Of a DNA stretch of 64,000 nt, positions 32,321 to 41,902 are shown one piece after another. Below the pieces are notes generated by a model. It saw only the letters and a program-made list of their open reading frames with translations. It was not told the origin of the DNA and searched no databases. The position numbers were made by a program, and so were the translations under genes. Origin of the DNA: Enterococcus_K sp051713825 (lineage in GTDB: Bacteria > Bacillota > Bacilli > Lactobacillales > Enterococcaceae); assembly GCF_051713825.1 (NCBI RefSeq), contig NZ_JBIOQR010000001.1, positions 2,480,001 through 2,544,000 on the forward strand, given 5' to 3'. The stretch's first letter is position 1. Each line of letters starts with the position of its first letter.

Positions 32321-33262
32321 ATGAATAAATGGAAGAATTGGCTGTTAGGCTCTGGTCTACTTACAATCACCCTATTTTTATCTGGGTGTGTACGAATGGA
32401 CAAAAATGGAAATCCGGATACAAATGGACTAATCTATCGCGCATTAGTTAAACCAATGGGCAGTATGATTACATACTTAGTAGATAATTTCCACTGGGAA
32501 TATGGCTGGGCGATTATTGTAATGACCATTATCGTGCGTCTAATTATTTTACCATTGGGGATTAGTCAATCGAAAAAATCGATGCTCCAAGCAGAAAAAA
32601 TGCAAATGTTAAAACCACAAGTTGATGCAGCACAAGCGAAATTAAAAGCAGCAACAACACGTGAAGAACAAATGGAAGCTCAAACTGAATTACAAAAGGT
32701 TTACAAAGAAAATGGCATGAGTATGACCGGTGGGATTGGTTGTTTACCGTTACTGATTCAAATGCCAATATTCTCAGCACTTTACTTTACGGCACGTTAT
32801 ACTGAAGGAATTCAATCATCAACTTTCTTAAATGTTATTGATTTGGGTAAACCGAGTCTGGTCTTAGTCGCTATTGCAGGGATTTCTTACTTGATTCAAG
32901 GATACATTTCAACAATTGGTATTCCAGAAGAACAAAAGAAAACCATGCGTACGATGTTGATTGTTTCTCCATTAATGATTGTATTCATGTCAATCAGCTC
33001 CCCTGCTGGAGTGACGCTTTACTGGGTAGTCGGAGGGATTTTCAGCTGTTTACAAACCTTCATTACGAACGTCTTAATGAAACCAAAAATTAAAGCACAG
33101 GTAGCAGAAGAATTCCGTTTGAATCCGCCAAAACAAGTTGTGACACCGATGAAAGATGTTACACCAAAACAAACAACAAAAAAAGCTGCGAATGCCCCTA
33201 AGAATGCCAATCATTCTGGAAAAGGCCGCAATGCAGGCAAACAACAAAGAAATAGAAAATAA
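32321..33262 (+). CDS. yidC: YidC/Oxa1-family membrane protein insertase
   Basis: A 313-aa lipoprotein insertase. The signal peptide ends LFLSGC, so the lipid-modified Cys is near residue 23. Five membrane helices follow; the first carries the conserved WAIIVMTIIVRLIILP with the hydrophilic-groove Arg. A cytosolic loop of charged helices comes between helices, and the C-terminal tail is rich in Lys, Gln and Asn (ribosome binding). It inserts membrane proteins alone or with SecYEG. The genome may hold a second copy, as is usual in Lactobacillales. Confidence 0.95.
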   Translation: MNKWKNWLLGSGLLTITLFLSGCVRMDKNGNPDTNGLIYRALVKPMGSMITYLVDNFHWEYGWAIIVMTIIVRLIILPLGISQSKKSMLQAEKMQMLKPQVDAAQAKLKAATTREEQMEAQTELQKVYKENGMSMTGGIGCLPLLIQMPIFSALYFTARYTEGIQSSTFLNVIDLGKPSLVLVAIAGISYLIQGYISTIGIPEEQKKTMRTMLIVSPLMIVFMSISSPAGVTLYWVVGGIFSCLQTFITNVLMKPKIKAQVAEEFRLNPPKQVVTPMKDVTPKQTTKKAANAPKNANHSGKGRNAGKQQRNRK

Positions 33263-33278
33263 ATACATGAATCACTGA

Positions 33279-33321
33279 GAGGCTAGGACACAACTCGAAA
33301 AGTTATGTCCTAGCCTCCTTT
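33279..33321 (+). terminator. Terminator of yidC (module A hairpin)
   Basis: A 12-bp stem, GAGGCTAGGACA/TGTCCTAGCCTC (33279-33290/33306-33317), with inner AACT/AGTT and T4. The same hairpin type recurs at 34430-34468 and 60371-60410. Confidence 0.8.
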
Positions 33322-33458
33322 TACTATTAAGAGCTTAAAGTCTCAAAATTAAGAATGATTTATAGTCGTTTTTATGTGTTGTGCCACTATGCGTCCGACG
33401 TATCTTTTCTTATTGTTTTTCCTATGGTACGCTATAGAAATAAAGGAGTGGGTTTTCT

Positions 33459-34400
33459 GTGGTTGATGCATATTTAAATATATTTGTCATTTTTGTCTTG
33501 ATGTTTATGGGGTACTGGTTAAGTTATCGTCAACTATTTACCAATCAAACAGCGGATGTTTTCTCTAAGCTGGTATTAACGATTGCGCTCCCCTGCAACA
33601 TGTTTTTAAATATAACAAAAAACTTTTCTAGAGATGAATTTTTGGCCTTGTTTTCTGGGATGTTGATCCCTTTATGTTCGATTTTAGTAACGTTCATTTT
33701 AAGTACACTTTATACCAAGTTTTTCAGCGTCTCTTCAACAAGAAAAGGGACATTTATCACGATGTTTACCTTTTCAAATACTATTTTTATGGGCCTACCC
33801 ATTAACTTAGCAATTTTTGGCGAAGTCGCTGTGCCCTTCGTTCTACTCTACTACATTATTAATACGAGTTTGTTTTGGACAGCCGGTGTCTATAAAATGG
33901 CGCAAGATAATCCTGAGAGTCAGCAAGCAAAAATTGAGTTTCATCCAGTTGCTGCCCTGAAAAAGATTTTCTCTCCTGCTCTGATTGGTTTTATCGTAGG
34001 GTTAATCTGGGTGTTATGCTCCCTTTCTGTTCCTAAGTTCATCGCTTCTTTTACAGGCTACTTAGGCAATTTAACGACGCCTTTATCGATGTTTGCAATT
34101 GGCATTATTGTTTATCAAATTGGTGTCAAAAACTTGCGAATGAATCATGATATTTTTGGTGTTTTATTGGGTCGCTACATTATTTCGCCTTTAATTGTTT
34201 GGTTGTTGGGTCAATGGATTCAAGTTCCTGATATGATGCTTCAGGTTTTTATCATTCAATCAGCGATGCCCATTCAAAATTCTGTTCCAATTCTTACACG
34301 TTCTTATGGTGGCGATGTCGAATTTGCAGCATCAAGTTTAGGCTATAGTGTCCTCTTATATCTGATCTATATTCCATTTTTGCTACATCTGATTCTTTAA
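33459..34400 (+). CDS. AEC-family transporter (auxin efflux carrier/malate permease type)
   Basis: A 313-aa ten-helix carrier of the BART superfamily. The inverted-repeat layout shows in LPCNMFLNITKNFSRDEF in the first half and in SAMPIQNSVPILTRSYGGD in the second, which contains the cross-over motif. Organic acid or amino acid transport is likely. GTG at 33459 is the start, with AAAGGAG 10 nt upstream. Confidence 0.88.
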   Translation: MVDAYLNIFVIFVLMFMGYWLSYRQLFTNQTADVFSKLVLTIALPCNMFLNITKNFSRDEFLALFSGMLIPLCSILVTFILSTLYTKFFSVSSTRKGTFITMFTFSNTIFMGLPINLAIFGEVAVPFVLLYYIINTSLFWTAGVYKMAQDNPESQQAKIEFHPVAALKKIFSPALIGFIVGLIWVLCSLSVPKFIASFTGYLGNLTTPLSMFAIGIIVYQIGVKNLRMNHDIFGVLLGRYIISPLIVWLLGQWIQVPDMMLQVFIIQSAMPIQNSVPILTRSYGGDVEFAASSLGYSVLLYLIYIPFLLHLIL

Positions 34401-34416
34401 CAAATAAAAAACAAGT

Positions 34417-34529
34417 AAGTCCTACAAAAGAGGCGGGGACATAACTTCATACGTTATGTCCTAGCCTCTCTTTATCCGAATAAACGGTGGGTACAGAAGC
34501 AACTCCTGCCCCAACCTCTTGTAGGACTT
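34417..34529. repeat. Dispersed repeat copy inside a bidirectional terminator
   Basis: The outer stem AAGTCCTAC/GTAGGACTT (34417-34425/34521-34529), with T5 after it, encloses AGAGG...CCTCT arms. Inside lie a module A hairpin (34430-34468) and module B (34476-34506, CCGAATAAACGGTGGG then ACAGAAGCAACTCC). It ends the AEC gene and glyS. Confidence 0.75.
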
Positions 34530-34534
34530 TTTAA

Positions 34535-36619
34535 TTATTTAGTAATAAGAAGATCTAAACTTGCTAGGGCTAAAGCCATAGAAGCAATTTGACCTAATTG
34601 AGCGAGTCGGTTATTTTTCACCTTTTCATCATCGACCATAACCATCGTTTGATTGAAGTACTCATCAATTAGAGGACGTAATGCCACAAGGGCCTGGTAG
34701 TTATCTGCCATACCTTGGTTGGCAAAGTTTCCTGAAATCGTTTGAACCGCTTCGTGTAGCTCTTTTTCTGCTGCATTTTCAAACAGGGCGGCATCAACAG
34801 AAGGAAGTTTGCTCAAATCATTCTTGTGCCCTTTTTTCGCTAAGTTGATGACACGTGTCAAAGCTTCCATAGATGGTTTGAAGTCGGCATCTGATAAATG
34901 CTCACGTAGAATTTTAGCTGAGCTGAATAGTTTAGTTAAGTTCTTTTGCTCAGCTGAAATGACCGCATCAATGACATCGTGGCGCATATTTTTTGTACTC
35001 AAGAACTGACGTAAACGAGCTTTGACAAACTCAAGCACTTCGTTTTGATTGGTTGGTAACTCTAAGCCGTAAGTAGCAATATCTTGATTGACTTGTTGGC
35101 CAATCTTTTCTTGTAAATCAACTAATGGGAATTCCCATTGATTGTTTTCAATGATGCGAACAATTCCGTACGTTTGACGACGTAATGCATAAGGATCGTT
35201 TGACCCACTCGGAATCATACCAACTGCAAAGAATGAAAGGACGCTATCTAGTTTGTCTGCGATAGCTAGAACTGAGCCAATAGCTGATTCAGGAAGTGCC
35301 CCTTCACTAGAAATTGGCAGATAATGTTCACGAATAGCTTTAGCTACAGCGGGTGTTTCACCTTGTAGCAGCGCGTATTTTTCACCCATAATCCCTTGAA
35401 GTTCAGGGAATTCACCGACCATGTTGGTAACTAAGTCGAATTTGTAGATTTCAGAAGCACGTTGTAAATCAACAAGCTCTTCAGAAGACAAACCAACTGT
35501 TTCCCCGATAATTTGAGCAGAAACACCGACCCGTTGCATTTTTTCATAAATACTTCCAATTTTTTCATGGAAAGTGACTTGTTTTAACTTTTGAACACAT
35601 TGTTCAATCGTTAGTTTTTTATCTTCATTATAGAAAAATTCGGCATCATCCAAACGGGCAGTTAGAACTTTTTCATTTCCTTTGACTACGTTGTCAATTT
35701 TGACTTGGTTACCGTTTCGAGCTGCAATAAAATACGGAAGTAACAAGCCTTCTTTGTTGCGAACCTCAAAGTAACGTTGATGTTCTTTCATCGAAGTCAC
35801 TAGTACTTCTTCGGGGATTGACAGATATTTTTCATCAAAGCTTCCCACAAAAACAGTTGGGTATTCAACTAAATTGTTGACCTCTTCTAATAAGTTTTCA
35901 TCTAAGTCAAGTGACCAATTATTTTTGGCAGCTAACTCGTTGGCTTGATCAACAATCATTTGTTTACGAATGGTTGATGAAACAACTACAAACTCTGCAT
36001 TCATTTTTTCTTCATATTGATCGGCATGTTGGAAAGTGACTTCTTCGCCTAAGAAACGATGGCCTCGAGAAGTTCTACCCGTCTCAACATCAAGGATAGA
36101 GAAAGGGACAACTTGTTCGTCAAGTAACGCGACAATCCAATGAATTGGACGGATATATTCAAAATCAAAGTTTGACCAATGCATAGTGACAGGGAAGGTT
36201 AAGCTTGTGATAACCTCTTTTAATCCAGTCAAGACGTCAAGAGCAGATCGACCTTTTGTATGTTTTGTAACATAAACATACTCAACGCCGTTTAATTCAC
36301 GGAAAGTAATTGCATCAGTGGTTAGTCCTTGACCGCGAACAAACCCTTCTGCCGCTTTTGACCAGTTTCCTTGGTCATCTTGGGCAATCTTTTTGGCAGG
36401 GCCTTTGACTTCTTCTTGCGTATCTTCTTGGCGTTCTGGGATATTTGTGATTTTTAAGGCTAGACGTCGAGGCGTTGAAAACACTTCGACCGTTTCATAA
36501 CCTAAATTTTGTTCTTCCAAAAATTTGACTGTTTTTTCTTGTAACTGTTCCATACTTGGAGTTACAACATGGGCAGGCATTTCTTCCAAGCCAATTTCTA
36601 GTAATAGATTTTTTGCCAT
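34535..36619 (-). CDS. glyS: Glycyl-tRNA synthetase beta subunit
   Basis: A 694-aa subunit of the heterotetrameric bacterial GlyRS. It begins LLLEIGLEEMPAHVVTPSM, has the HD-like region around YLPISSEGALPESAIGSVLA, and a C-terminal DALR anticodon domain ending MALALASLDLLI. The ATG follows the glyQ stop by 1 bp. It needs the alpha subunit for aminoacylation and is expressed through the glyQ T-box. Confidence 0.97.
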   Translation of the reverse strand: MAKNLLLEIGLEEMPAHVVTPSMEQLQEKTVKFLEEQNLGYETVEVFSTPRRLALKITNIPERQEDTQEEVKGPAKKIAQDDQGNWSKAAEGFVRGQGLTTDAITFRELNGVEYVYVTKHTKGRSALDVLTGLKEVITSLTFPVTMHWSNFDFEYIRPIHWIVALLDEQVVPFSILDVETGRTSRGHRFLGEEVTFQHADQYEEKMNAEFVVVSSTIRKQMIVDQANELAAKNNWSLDLDENLLEEVNNLVEYPTVFVGSFDEKYLSIPEEVLVTSMKEHQRYFEVRNKEGLLLPYFIAARNGNQVKIDNVVKGNEKVLTARLDDAEFFYNEDKKLTIEQCVQKLKQVTFHEKIGSIYEKMQRVGVSAQIIGETVGLSSEELVDLQRASEIYKFDLVTNMVGEFPELQGIMGEKYALLQGETPAVAKAIREHYLPISSEGALPESAIGSVLAIADKLDSVLSFFAVGMIPSGSNDPYALRRQTYGIVRIIENNQWEFPLVDLQEKIGQQVNQDIATYGLELPTNQNEVLEFVKARLRQFLSTKNMRHDVIDAVISAEQKNLTKLFSSAKILREHLSDADFKPSMEALTRVINLAKKGHKNDLSKLPSVDAALFENAAEKELHEAVQTISGNFANQGMADNYQALVALRPLIDEYFNQTMVMVDDEKVKNNRLAQLGQIASMALALASLDLLITK

Positions 36620-36620
36620 C

Positions 36621-37535
36621 TTATTTGTCCTCCTTCAGTAATGATTCAGCCGTTTCTCTATCTAGTAGAGGATAGGCTAATTTTTTACGTTCAGCAACAA
36701 AGATTTTTGCGACTGATTTTGCCATATTACGAATACGTGAAAGATAACCTGCTCGTTCTGTTACAGATACAGCCCCTCGAGCATCCAGTAAATTGAAGGT
36801 ATGACTACATTTTAGAATATAATCATAGGCTGGATGAACTAAGCTTTCATCGATACAACGTTTGGCTTCTTGTTCAAACTTATTGAAATTTTCTAACAGC
36901 ATCTCTTGGTTACTGATTTCAAATGAATATTTTGAGTGTTCAAATTCAGGTTGATTGAAGATTTCTCCATATTTTACGCCATCTGTCCATTCTAAATCAT
37001 AGACACTTTCAACTTCTTGAATATAAGAAGCAAGGCGTTCTAAACCATAAGTAATTTCAGAAGTAACTGGTTTACAAGGCAGCCCACCTACTTGTTGGAA
37101 ATAAGTGAACTGTGTGATTTCCATTCCGTTTAACCAAACTTCCCAACCAAGGCCGGCACAGCCCATTGAAGGGTTTTCCCAGTTGTCTTCAACAAAACGG
37201 ATATCATGTTCTAGTGGATCAATTCCTAATAAACGTAGGCTTTCTAAGTACAATTCTTGAATGTTTTCTGGCGATGGTTTCATCACAACTTGAAACTGAT
37301 GATGTTGATACAGACGGTTAGGATTTTCCCCATAACGTCCATCTGCTGGTCGTCTTGATGGTTCTACGTACGCTGCATTCCAAGGCTCAGGACCAATTGC
37401 GCGTAGGAATGTATAAGGACTCATTGTTCCTGCCCCTTTTTCTGTGTCGTAGGCTTGCATTAACATACAGCCATTTTCTGACCAAAACTTTTGTAATGTG
37501 AGAATCATTTCTTGAACAGTTAATTTTTTGCTCAT
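36621..37535 (-). CDS. glyQ: Glycyl-tRNA synthetase alpha subunit
   Basis: A 304-aa class IIc catalytic subunit. SENGCMLMQAYDTEKGAGTMSP and the AYVEPSRRPADGRYGENPNR segment are family signatures. GLGWEVWLNGMEITQFTYFQ lines the active site. AGGAGGGG lies 8 nt before the ATG at 37535. The T-box lies upstream. Confidence 0.97.
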   Translation of the reverse strand: MSKKLTVQEMILTLQKFWSENGCMLMQAYDTEKGAGTMSPYTFLRAIGPEPWNAAYVEPSRRPADGRYGENPNRLYQHHQFQVVMKPSPENIQELYLESLRLLGIDPLEHDIRFVEDNWENPSMGCAGLGWEVWLNGMEITQFTYFQQVGGLPCKPVTSEITYGLERLASYIQEVESVYDLEWTDGVKYGEIFNQPEFEHSKYSFEISNQEMLLENFNKFEQEAKRCIDESLVHPAYDYILKCSHTFNLLDARGAVSVTERAGYLSRIRNMAKSVAKIFVAERKKLAYPLLDRETAESLLKEDK

Positions 37536-37566
37536 TTTACGTACCCCTCCTATTTTGTGTGAGAAT

Positions 37567-37773
37567 AAAAAAAGTCCCTATGTCTCCATTTAGAGACATA
37601 GGGACGAATAATCATTCGCGGTTCCACCCTACTTCCGAAAAAAAATCTTCGGCAGCTTCGTTACTTGTACTCGCAAGTGCCTAGTTCAAAAACTGATTGC
37701 ATCCGGCTTCCACTCTCCCAGACTCGCTTGGCTTCTTGTTTTTTACTTTGCTTGGTCTACGTACGATTCAATA
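37567..37773 (-). promoter_or_regulatory. T-box riboswitch (tRNA-Gly) controlling glyQS
   Basis: The minus strand carries AGGGTGGAACCGCG (plus 37617-37630). It is followed by a 13-bp terminator, GTCCCTATGTCTC/GAGACATAGGGAC (plus 37574-37605), and T7. The likely specifier is GGC (plus 37679-37681) in GAACTAGGCA. Confidence 0.92.
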
Positions 37774-37779
37774 TGCTTA

Positions 37780-37809
37780 ATAATAGTCCGAAATCAAAGG
37801 GTTTGTCAA
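37780..37809 (-). promoter_or_regulatory. Promoter of glyQS
   Basis: -35 TTGACA (plus 37804-37809), 18 bp, -10 TATTAT (plus 37780-37785). Confidence 0.7.
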
Positions 37810-37946
37810 CCAATTTTCATGAAATTTCAAAAAGTTGTCGACTGACTCGTTTTTTAGTGTGTCTTTTTGAGCTGTCCAGTTGTGTCTACCCCAGAGATTT
37901 AAAAGCAAGCATTTAAGTCTGCGAACCCCCAACCAAACAAGTCTTT

Positions 37947-39953
37947 CTACGCTTTGATTACAAACGTGTCATATTGTGAAAGTTGTGTAGCTTCTGTTAA
38001 GACTTGGCCAGTTAATTGATCGCTCTTTCCAACAAAGGCAGCGGGTAGTTTTTGCGTTTCTTCATGGAAGTTCATAACAAAATAAAATTTCTCCGTGTCT
38101 GTTTGGCGAAGCACAACCTCTAGTGGCGTATGTTCATCAAGAACAGCGTGAACGTCAGCAGATAAAACAGCTTGTTCAAGGCAGTAATCCAAGCTATCAG
38201 CATCTAATTCTGTACCGATATAGTAGACGGTTCCTTCCCCAAACGAATTCTTAGTAACAACCGGTGTTTGTGCATAGAAGTTACTTGTGTAGTTCGCCAA
38301 AACTTCAGCGGTTTCTGGATGAATAATATCACAAAGTAGACGGCTAGTTCCCTCTTTTCCAGCAATAAATTGAATGCTATTGGTTTGTTCGGGCGCTAAG
38401 GCATCGATTTCTTCCACCCAAACACCAGCTAATTGTCGTAAAGGTCCAGGGTAACCACCTAAATGAACATTATCTGATTCGCCAACAATCCCACTCATAA
38501 AACCAGTAACAAACGTTCCTCCTGCTTGAACAAACGCTTCAATACTTTCTTTCACGCCTTCTTTCACCATATAAAAGACCGGAGCAACCACTAGTGAGTA
38601 GGCACTTAAATCTTCTTCGCTGCACACAAAATCTACAGCAATGTTTTTGTCATAGAAATAACGATAATATTGATGAATTTGATCGACATATTTTAAGTCT
38701 TTGTTTGGCCCGCTCGTATATTCAAGCGCCCAATAGTTTTCCCAATCAAATAAAATTGCGACCCGGCTTTCGTTTTTGGCCCCTAGTAAAGAATCACCAA
38801 ATGCAGCAAGCTCCGTACCTAACTGAGCTGTTTCTCTAAAGACACGAGTATCCTCTGTTCCCACATGTTCAATCACAGCACCATGGAATTTTTCACAAGC
38901 CCCGACTGAACGACGAAGCTGGAAGTATTGAATCGTATCAGCACCATGAGCGACTGTTTGATAGCTTTGTGCTCTCATTTGTCCAGGTTTTTTTAATGAA
39001 TTATACGGCTGCCAGTTTTGTTGACTTGGTGTTTGTTCCATCAACATAAACGGTTCTTTTTTCAAACTACGCATTAAATCATGTGTTAAGGCAACATAAC
39101 TCCAAGGTGTGTTATAAGAAGGATAACTATCCCAAGAGACGATATCCATTTCTTTGGCCCATTTGAAGTAGTCTAACGTCTTGTACGTTCCCATTAAGTT
39201 TGTGGTGATAGGTGTTGCTTTGTCGTATCGACGAATGGCCTCGCGCTCCATTTTGAAGTTATTTAACAAGCCGTCAGAGTTGAAACGTCGATAATCAATG
39301 GAAATTCCGGCAAATGCTGTATTATCATAGTCAATCCCTTCACCTAATGCATTAGGTAGGACAATTTCATCCCATTCATAAATGGTGTGTCCCCAAAATT
39401 CTAGATTCCAGGCTTTGTTTAACGCTTCAATTGTTTGGTAACGATTCTTCACCCAAACGCGGAAGGCCTTCTCACAATTGTCGCAGTAACATTCCCCACC
39501 GTATTCATTATTAATATGCCAACAAGTTACACGAGGATTCGCACCGTATCGCTCCGCTAATTTGCCTGCTAATTTTTCTGCATATTTTTGATACACCAAA
39601 CTATTGGGACAAGCATTGTGACGCTGACCAAACTTATGATGACGGCCTTCAAAATCTGTTCGGGCCACTTCAGGATATTTTTTGAACATCCAAGCAGGCA
39701 AAGCAGCAGTTGAGGTTGCTAGGACAATGTCATAGTTTTCTTCGGTTAACATCTCGATGACTTCATCTAACTCATCAAAATAATAGTCCGTTTCTGAAGG
39801 TTGGATTTTGGCCCAAGAGAACACATTGATTGTTGCACTATTAATTTTGGCATTTTTAAAGATTCGCATATCCTCTTGCCAGACCTCTTTTGGCCATTGA
39901 TTTGGGTTATAGTCTCCTCCAAATAAAATTCGATTGAACACTTTTTTTGTCAT
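37947..39953 (-). CDS. GH42 beta-galactosidase
   Basis: A 668-aa cytoplasmic glycosidase. FGGDYNPNQWPKEVWQEDM opens the TIM barrel. CWHINNEYGG carries the acid/base Glu and FMLMEQTPSQQNW the nucleophile Glu. Cys residues in the ECYCDNCEKAF insert bind zinc in this family. Trimerisation and C-terminal beta domains follow. The substrate is probably beta-galactosides or galactan oligosaccharides. The divergent AraC gene likely controls it. A TATAAT-like -10 lies at plus 39986-39991. Confidence 0.93.
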   Translation of the reverse strand: MTKKVFNRILFGGDYNPNQWPKEVWQEDMRIFKNAKINSATINVFSWAKIQPSETDYYFDELDEVIEMLTEENYDIVLATSTAALPAWMFKKYPEVARTDFEGRHHKFGQRHNACPNSLVYQKYAEKLAGKLAERYGANPRVTCWHINNEYGGECYCDNCEKAFRVWVKNRYQTIEALNKAWNLEFWGHTIYEWDEIVLPNALGEGIDYDNTAFAGISIDYRRFNSDGLLNNFKMEREAIRRYDKATPITTNLMGTYKTLDYFKWAKEMDIVSWDSYPSYNTPWSYVALTHDLMRSLKKEPFMLMEQTPSQQNWQPYNSLKKPGQMRAQSYQTVAHGADTIQYFQLRRSVGACEKFHGAVIEHVGTEDTRVFRETAQLGTELAAFGDSLLGAKNESRVAILFDWENYWALEYTSGPNKDLKYVDQIHQYYRYFYDKNIAVDFVCSEEDLSAYSLVVAPVFYMVKEGVKESIEAFVQAGGTFVTGFMSGIVGESDNVHLGGYPGPLRQLAGVWVEEIDALAPEQTNSIQFIAGKEGTSRLLCDIIHPETAEVLANYTSNFYAQTPVVTKNSFGEGTVYYIGTELDADSLDYCLEQAVLSADVHAVLDEHTPLEVVLRQTDTEKFYFVMNFHEETQKLPAAFVGKSDQLTGQVLTEATQLSQYDTFVIKA

Positions 39954-39985
39954 AATTCGTCGCTCCTTCTTGATTAATTACCCTA

Positions 39986-40040
39986 ATTATAGAAGCGATT
40001 TCAATTGTTAAGTATAATATGTTAAACTATTGGATATAAA
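39986..40040. promoter_or_regulatory. Divergent GH42/AraC control region
   Basis: Minus-strand -10 TATAAT (39986-39991) for the GH42 gene and a plus-strand TATAAT around 40012-40017. Two direct TGTTAA hexamers about 12 bp apart (near 40007 and 40020) could be AraC half-sites. Not tested. Confidence 0.4.
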
Positions 40041-40069
40041 AAAACGAAACAAAAAAGGAAGATGACTCG

Positions 40070-40885
40070 ATGCCTGTTTACTATAATTTGACCTATCAAG
40101 ATGAGCCCTTGTCCATTGACAGTATTGGTTCTCACTGGGAGCAACCGACTGTCAGCCGTCCATCTGGATATCCTTATTATCATTGGATGCAAACAGAGTC
40201 TGGTGTGGGAGAAATATTTCTTGAAGGAAAACGGATTGTTTTAAAAGAAGGCCAAGGCATTCTGATTGCCCCATTTGTTGCACATCAATACTTTTCTCAT
40301 CGTTCATCTGAGTGGACAACCTCGTTTGCGACGTTTAACGGCAGCTTAGCTAATGAAATTGGGCAAATTGTTGGCAACGCTCCTTACCTACTAGCCGAGG
40401 AACAACCTTACTTTTCATTTTTTGAGTGGGTCGAAACGCAAATTCAACAACAAGTAAGTAACCCTTCGATGGATTCAGTCGAATTATCTATTGCTTGTTA
40501 TCAATTTTTAATGCAGCTTAGTCGGTTTCAAGAGAAACATTCTAGCCAAAAACATGAGCTGTATGTAACCTATGTACAGCCAATAATTGAGGAAATTGAA
40601 ACAAACTATAGAGAAGCCTTAACGGTCGAACAATTGGCTGAAAAAGTTTTTGTTAGCCCTCAGTATCTTTCGCGTTTGTTCCAACGCTTCTTAGGGATGT
40701 CAACCTATGCTTTTTTATTGCGCTATCGCTTAAACAAGGCAAAAGAGCTATTAATTAATCGCCAAGAATTAGAAGTTCAGCAAGTGGCCTATCTCGTTGG
40801 TTTCAAAGACACGAGTCATTTTGTGGCGACTTTTAAAAAGGAGAGCTCTTACACACCCTTGGAGTTTCGCCGCTTGCATCGGTAA
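40070..40885 (+). CDS. AraC-family transcription activator
   Basis: A 271-aa regulator with an N-terminal cupin sensor (about 20-110) and two C-terminal helix-turn-helix units. They are LTVEQLAEKVFVSPQYLSRL and VQQVAYLVGFKDTSHFVATF, followed by the usual SYTPLEFRR. Divergent from a beta-galactosidase, it most likely activates that gene in response to a sugar. AGGAAGATG precedes the start. Confidence 0.9.
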   Translation: MPVYYNLTYQDEPLSIDSIGSHWEQPTVSRPSGYPYYHWMQTESGVGEIFLEGKRIVLKEGQGILIAPFVAHQYFSHRSSEWTTSFATFNGSLANEIGQIVGNAPYLLAEEQPYFSFFEWVETQIQQQVSNPSMDSVELSIACYQFLMQLSRFQEKHSSQKHELYVTYVQPIIEEIETNYREALTVEQLAEKVFVSPQYLSRLFQRFLGMSTYAFLLRYRLNKAKELLINRQELEVQQVAYLVGFKDTSHFVATFKKESSYTPLEFRRLHR

Positions 40886-40965
40886 ATTTTTGTTTATTGA
40901 CAGCTGAATTGAGAAAGCGGGACTTGTCTAACAGGAATTGCCAGCTCAGTTGCAGATTAGAGACC

Positions 40966-41014
40966 AAAAAACCCACCAGACAAAACAAAAATCGTTCTGT
41001 CTGTCTGGGTTTTT
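40966..41014. terminator. Bidirectional terminator of araC-like gene and recO
   Basis: The stem formed by AAAAACCCA-CCAGACA and TGTCTG-TC-TGGGTTTTT, with T-runs at both ends, lies 3 bp beyond the recO stop. Confidence 0.8.
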
Positions 41015-41016
41015 AC

Positions 41017-41793
41017 TTATTCTTCCTTTTTAGTTAACATGCCTTCCCAGGACTTCATTTGATCAATAAATTTTTTGCTTTTCAAATGAATCCCGACATA
41101 TTCATCGTAGAGAAGATCGATAAACTGACGAATCTGTGCTTTGGTTTCAGCTTTGACATTGACCTCCTGTAGCTTATCGTAGGAAATCTCTGAGAACATT
41201 CGAACAAAATGAACAGCTCTAGGATCTGCATGATAACGGCGTTCGTCATGCGACCAGTGTGCTTGGCAAAGGACACCGTTATATTTTGAGGAGTAATCAA
41301 ATTTTCCTTGCGTTTGCCCACAAATAACGCACTGCTTCCAAGTCGGCGAAATACCAAAGCGCTGCAATAATTGAACCTCAAAGATATTCGTAATGATTTC
41401 TGCGTCGACCTCCGTATTCATTAAACTCAATGCTTGATGAAGAAAATGATACAGGTGTGGGTCGTACACACGATCATCGACAGCAGCATCGACAAGGTTC
41501 AACAGATAGGTGCCGTAGCCACTTAGAAAAATATCTTCTTGAATTTTTCTAAAGCCGTGAATCTCTTTGGCATTGTTTAAGAACGAAAGCCCTTCTTCAC
41601 GAAAATCCCCGATATAAACGGCCTCTGTAAAAGGTAATAATGCGGGGGTTAAGGGATTGTTTTGGCGATGAGCACCCTTCACAAAAAACATCATCTTTCC
41701 AGCTGATTCGGTAAATATTTTGACTAGTTTATCTTTTTCTTTGTGGTTTCGACTTCTCAGAATAATCCCTTTTGATTCGACAAGATGACTCAT
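41017..41793 (-). CDS. recO: DNA repair protein RecO
   Basis: A 258-aa recombination mediator. The N-terminal OB fold has SKGIILRSRNHKEKDKLVKI, the helical middle has FEVQLLQRFGISPTW, and the zinc-binding part is CVICGQTQGKFDYSSKYNGVLC. It loads RecA with RecR at single-strand gaps. It follows era in the conserved order. Confidence 0.95.
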   Translation of the reverse strand: MSHLVESKGIILRSRNHKEKDKLVKIFTESAGKMMFFVKGAHRQNNPLTPALLPFTEAVYIGDFREEGLSFLNNAKEIHGFRKIQEDIFLSGYGTYLLNLVDAAVDDRVYDPHLYHFLHQALSLMNTEVDAEIITNIFEVQLLQRFGISPTWKQCVICGQTQGKFDYSSKYNGVLCQAHWSHDERRYHADPRAVHFVRMFSEISYDKLQEVNVKAETKAQIRQFIDLLYDEYVGIHLKSKKFIDQMKSWEGMLTKKEE

Positions 41794-41825
41794 TTCACTC
41801 GCTCCTTCCTGTGCTTCATAAAGAA

Positions 41826-41863
41826 AGACTGAGACACAAATCGATAGATATGCGTATCAGTCT
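41826..41863 (-). terminator. Possible weak terminator between era and recO
   Basis: Stem AGACTGAGAC/GTATCAGTCT (41826-41835/41854-41863) with a short TTTCTTT on the minus strand. It could partly uncouple recO from era. Confidence 0.4.
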
Positions 41864-41902
41864 GATTCATTTTAGCTTTGGTGATTCCTGTCAACGCTTG
41901 TG

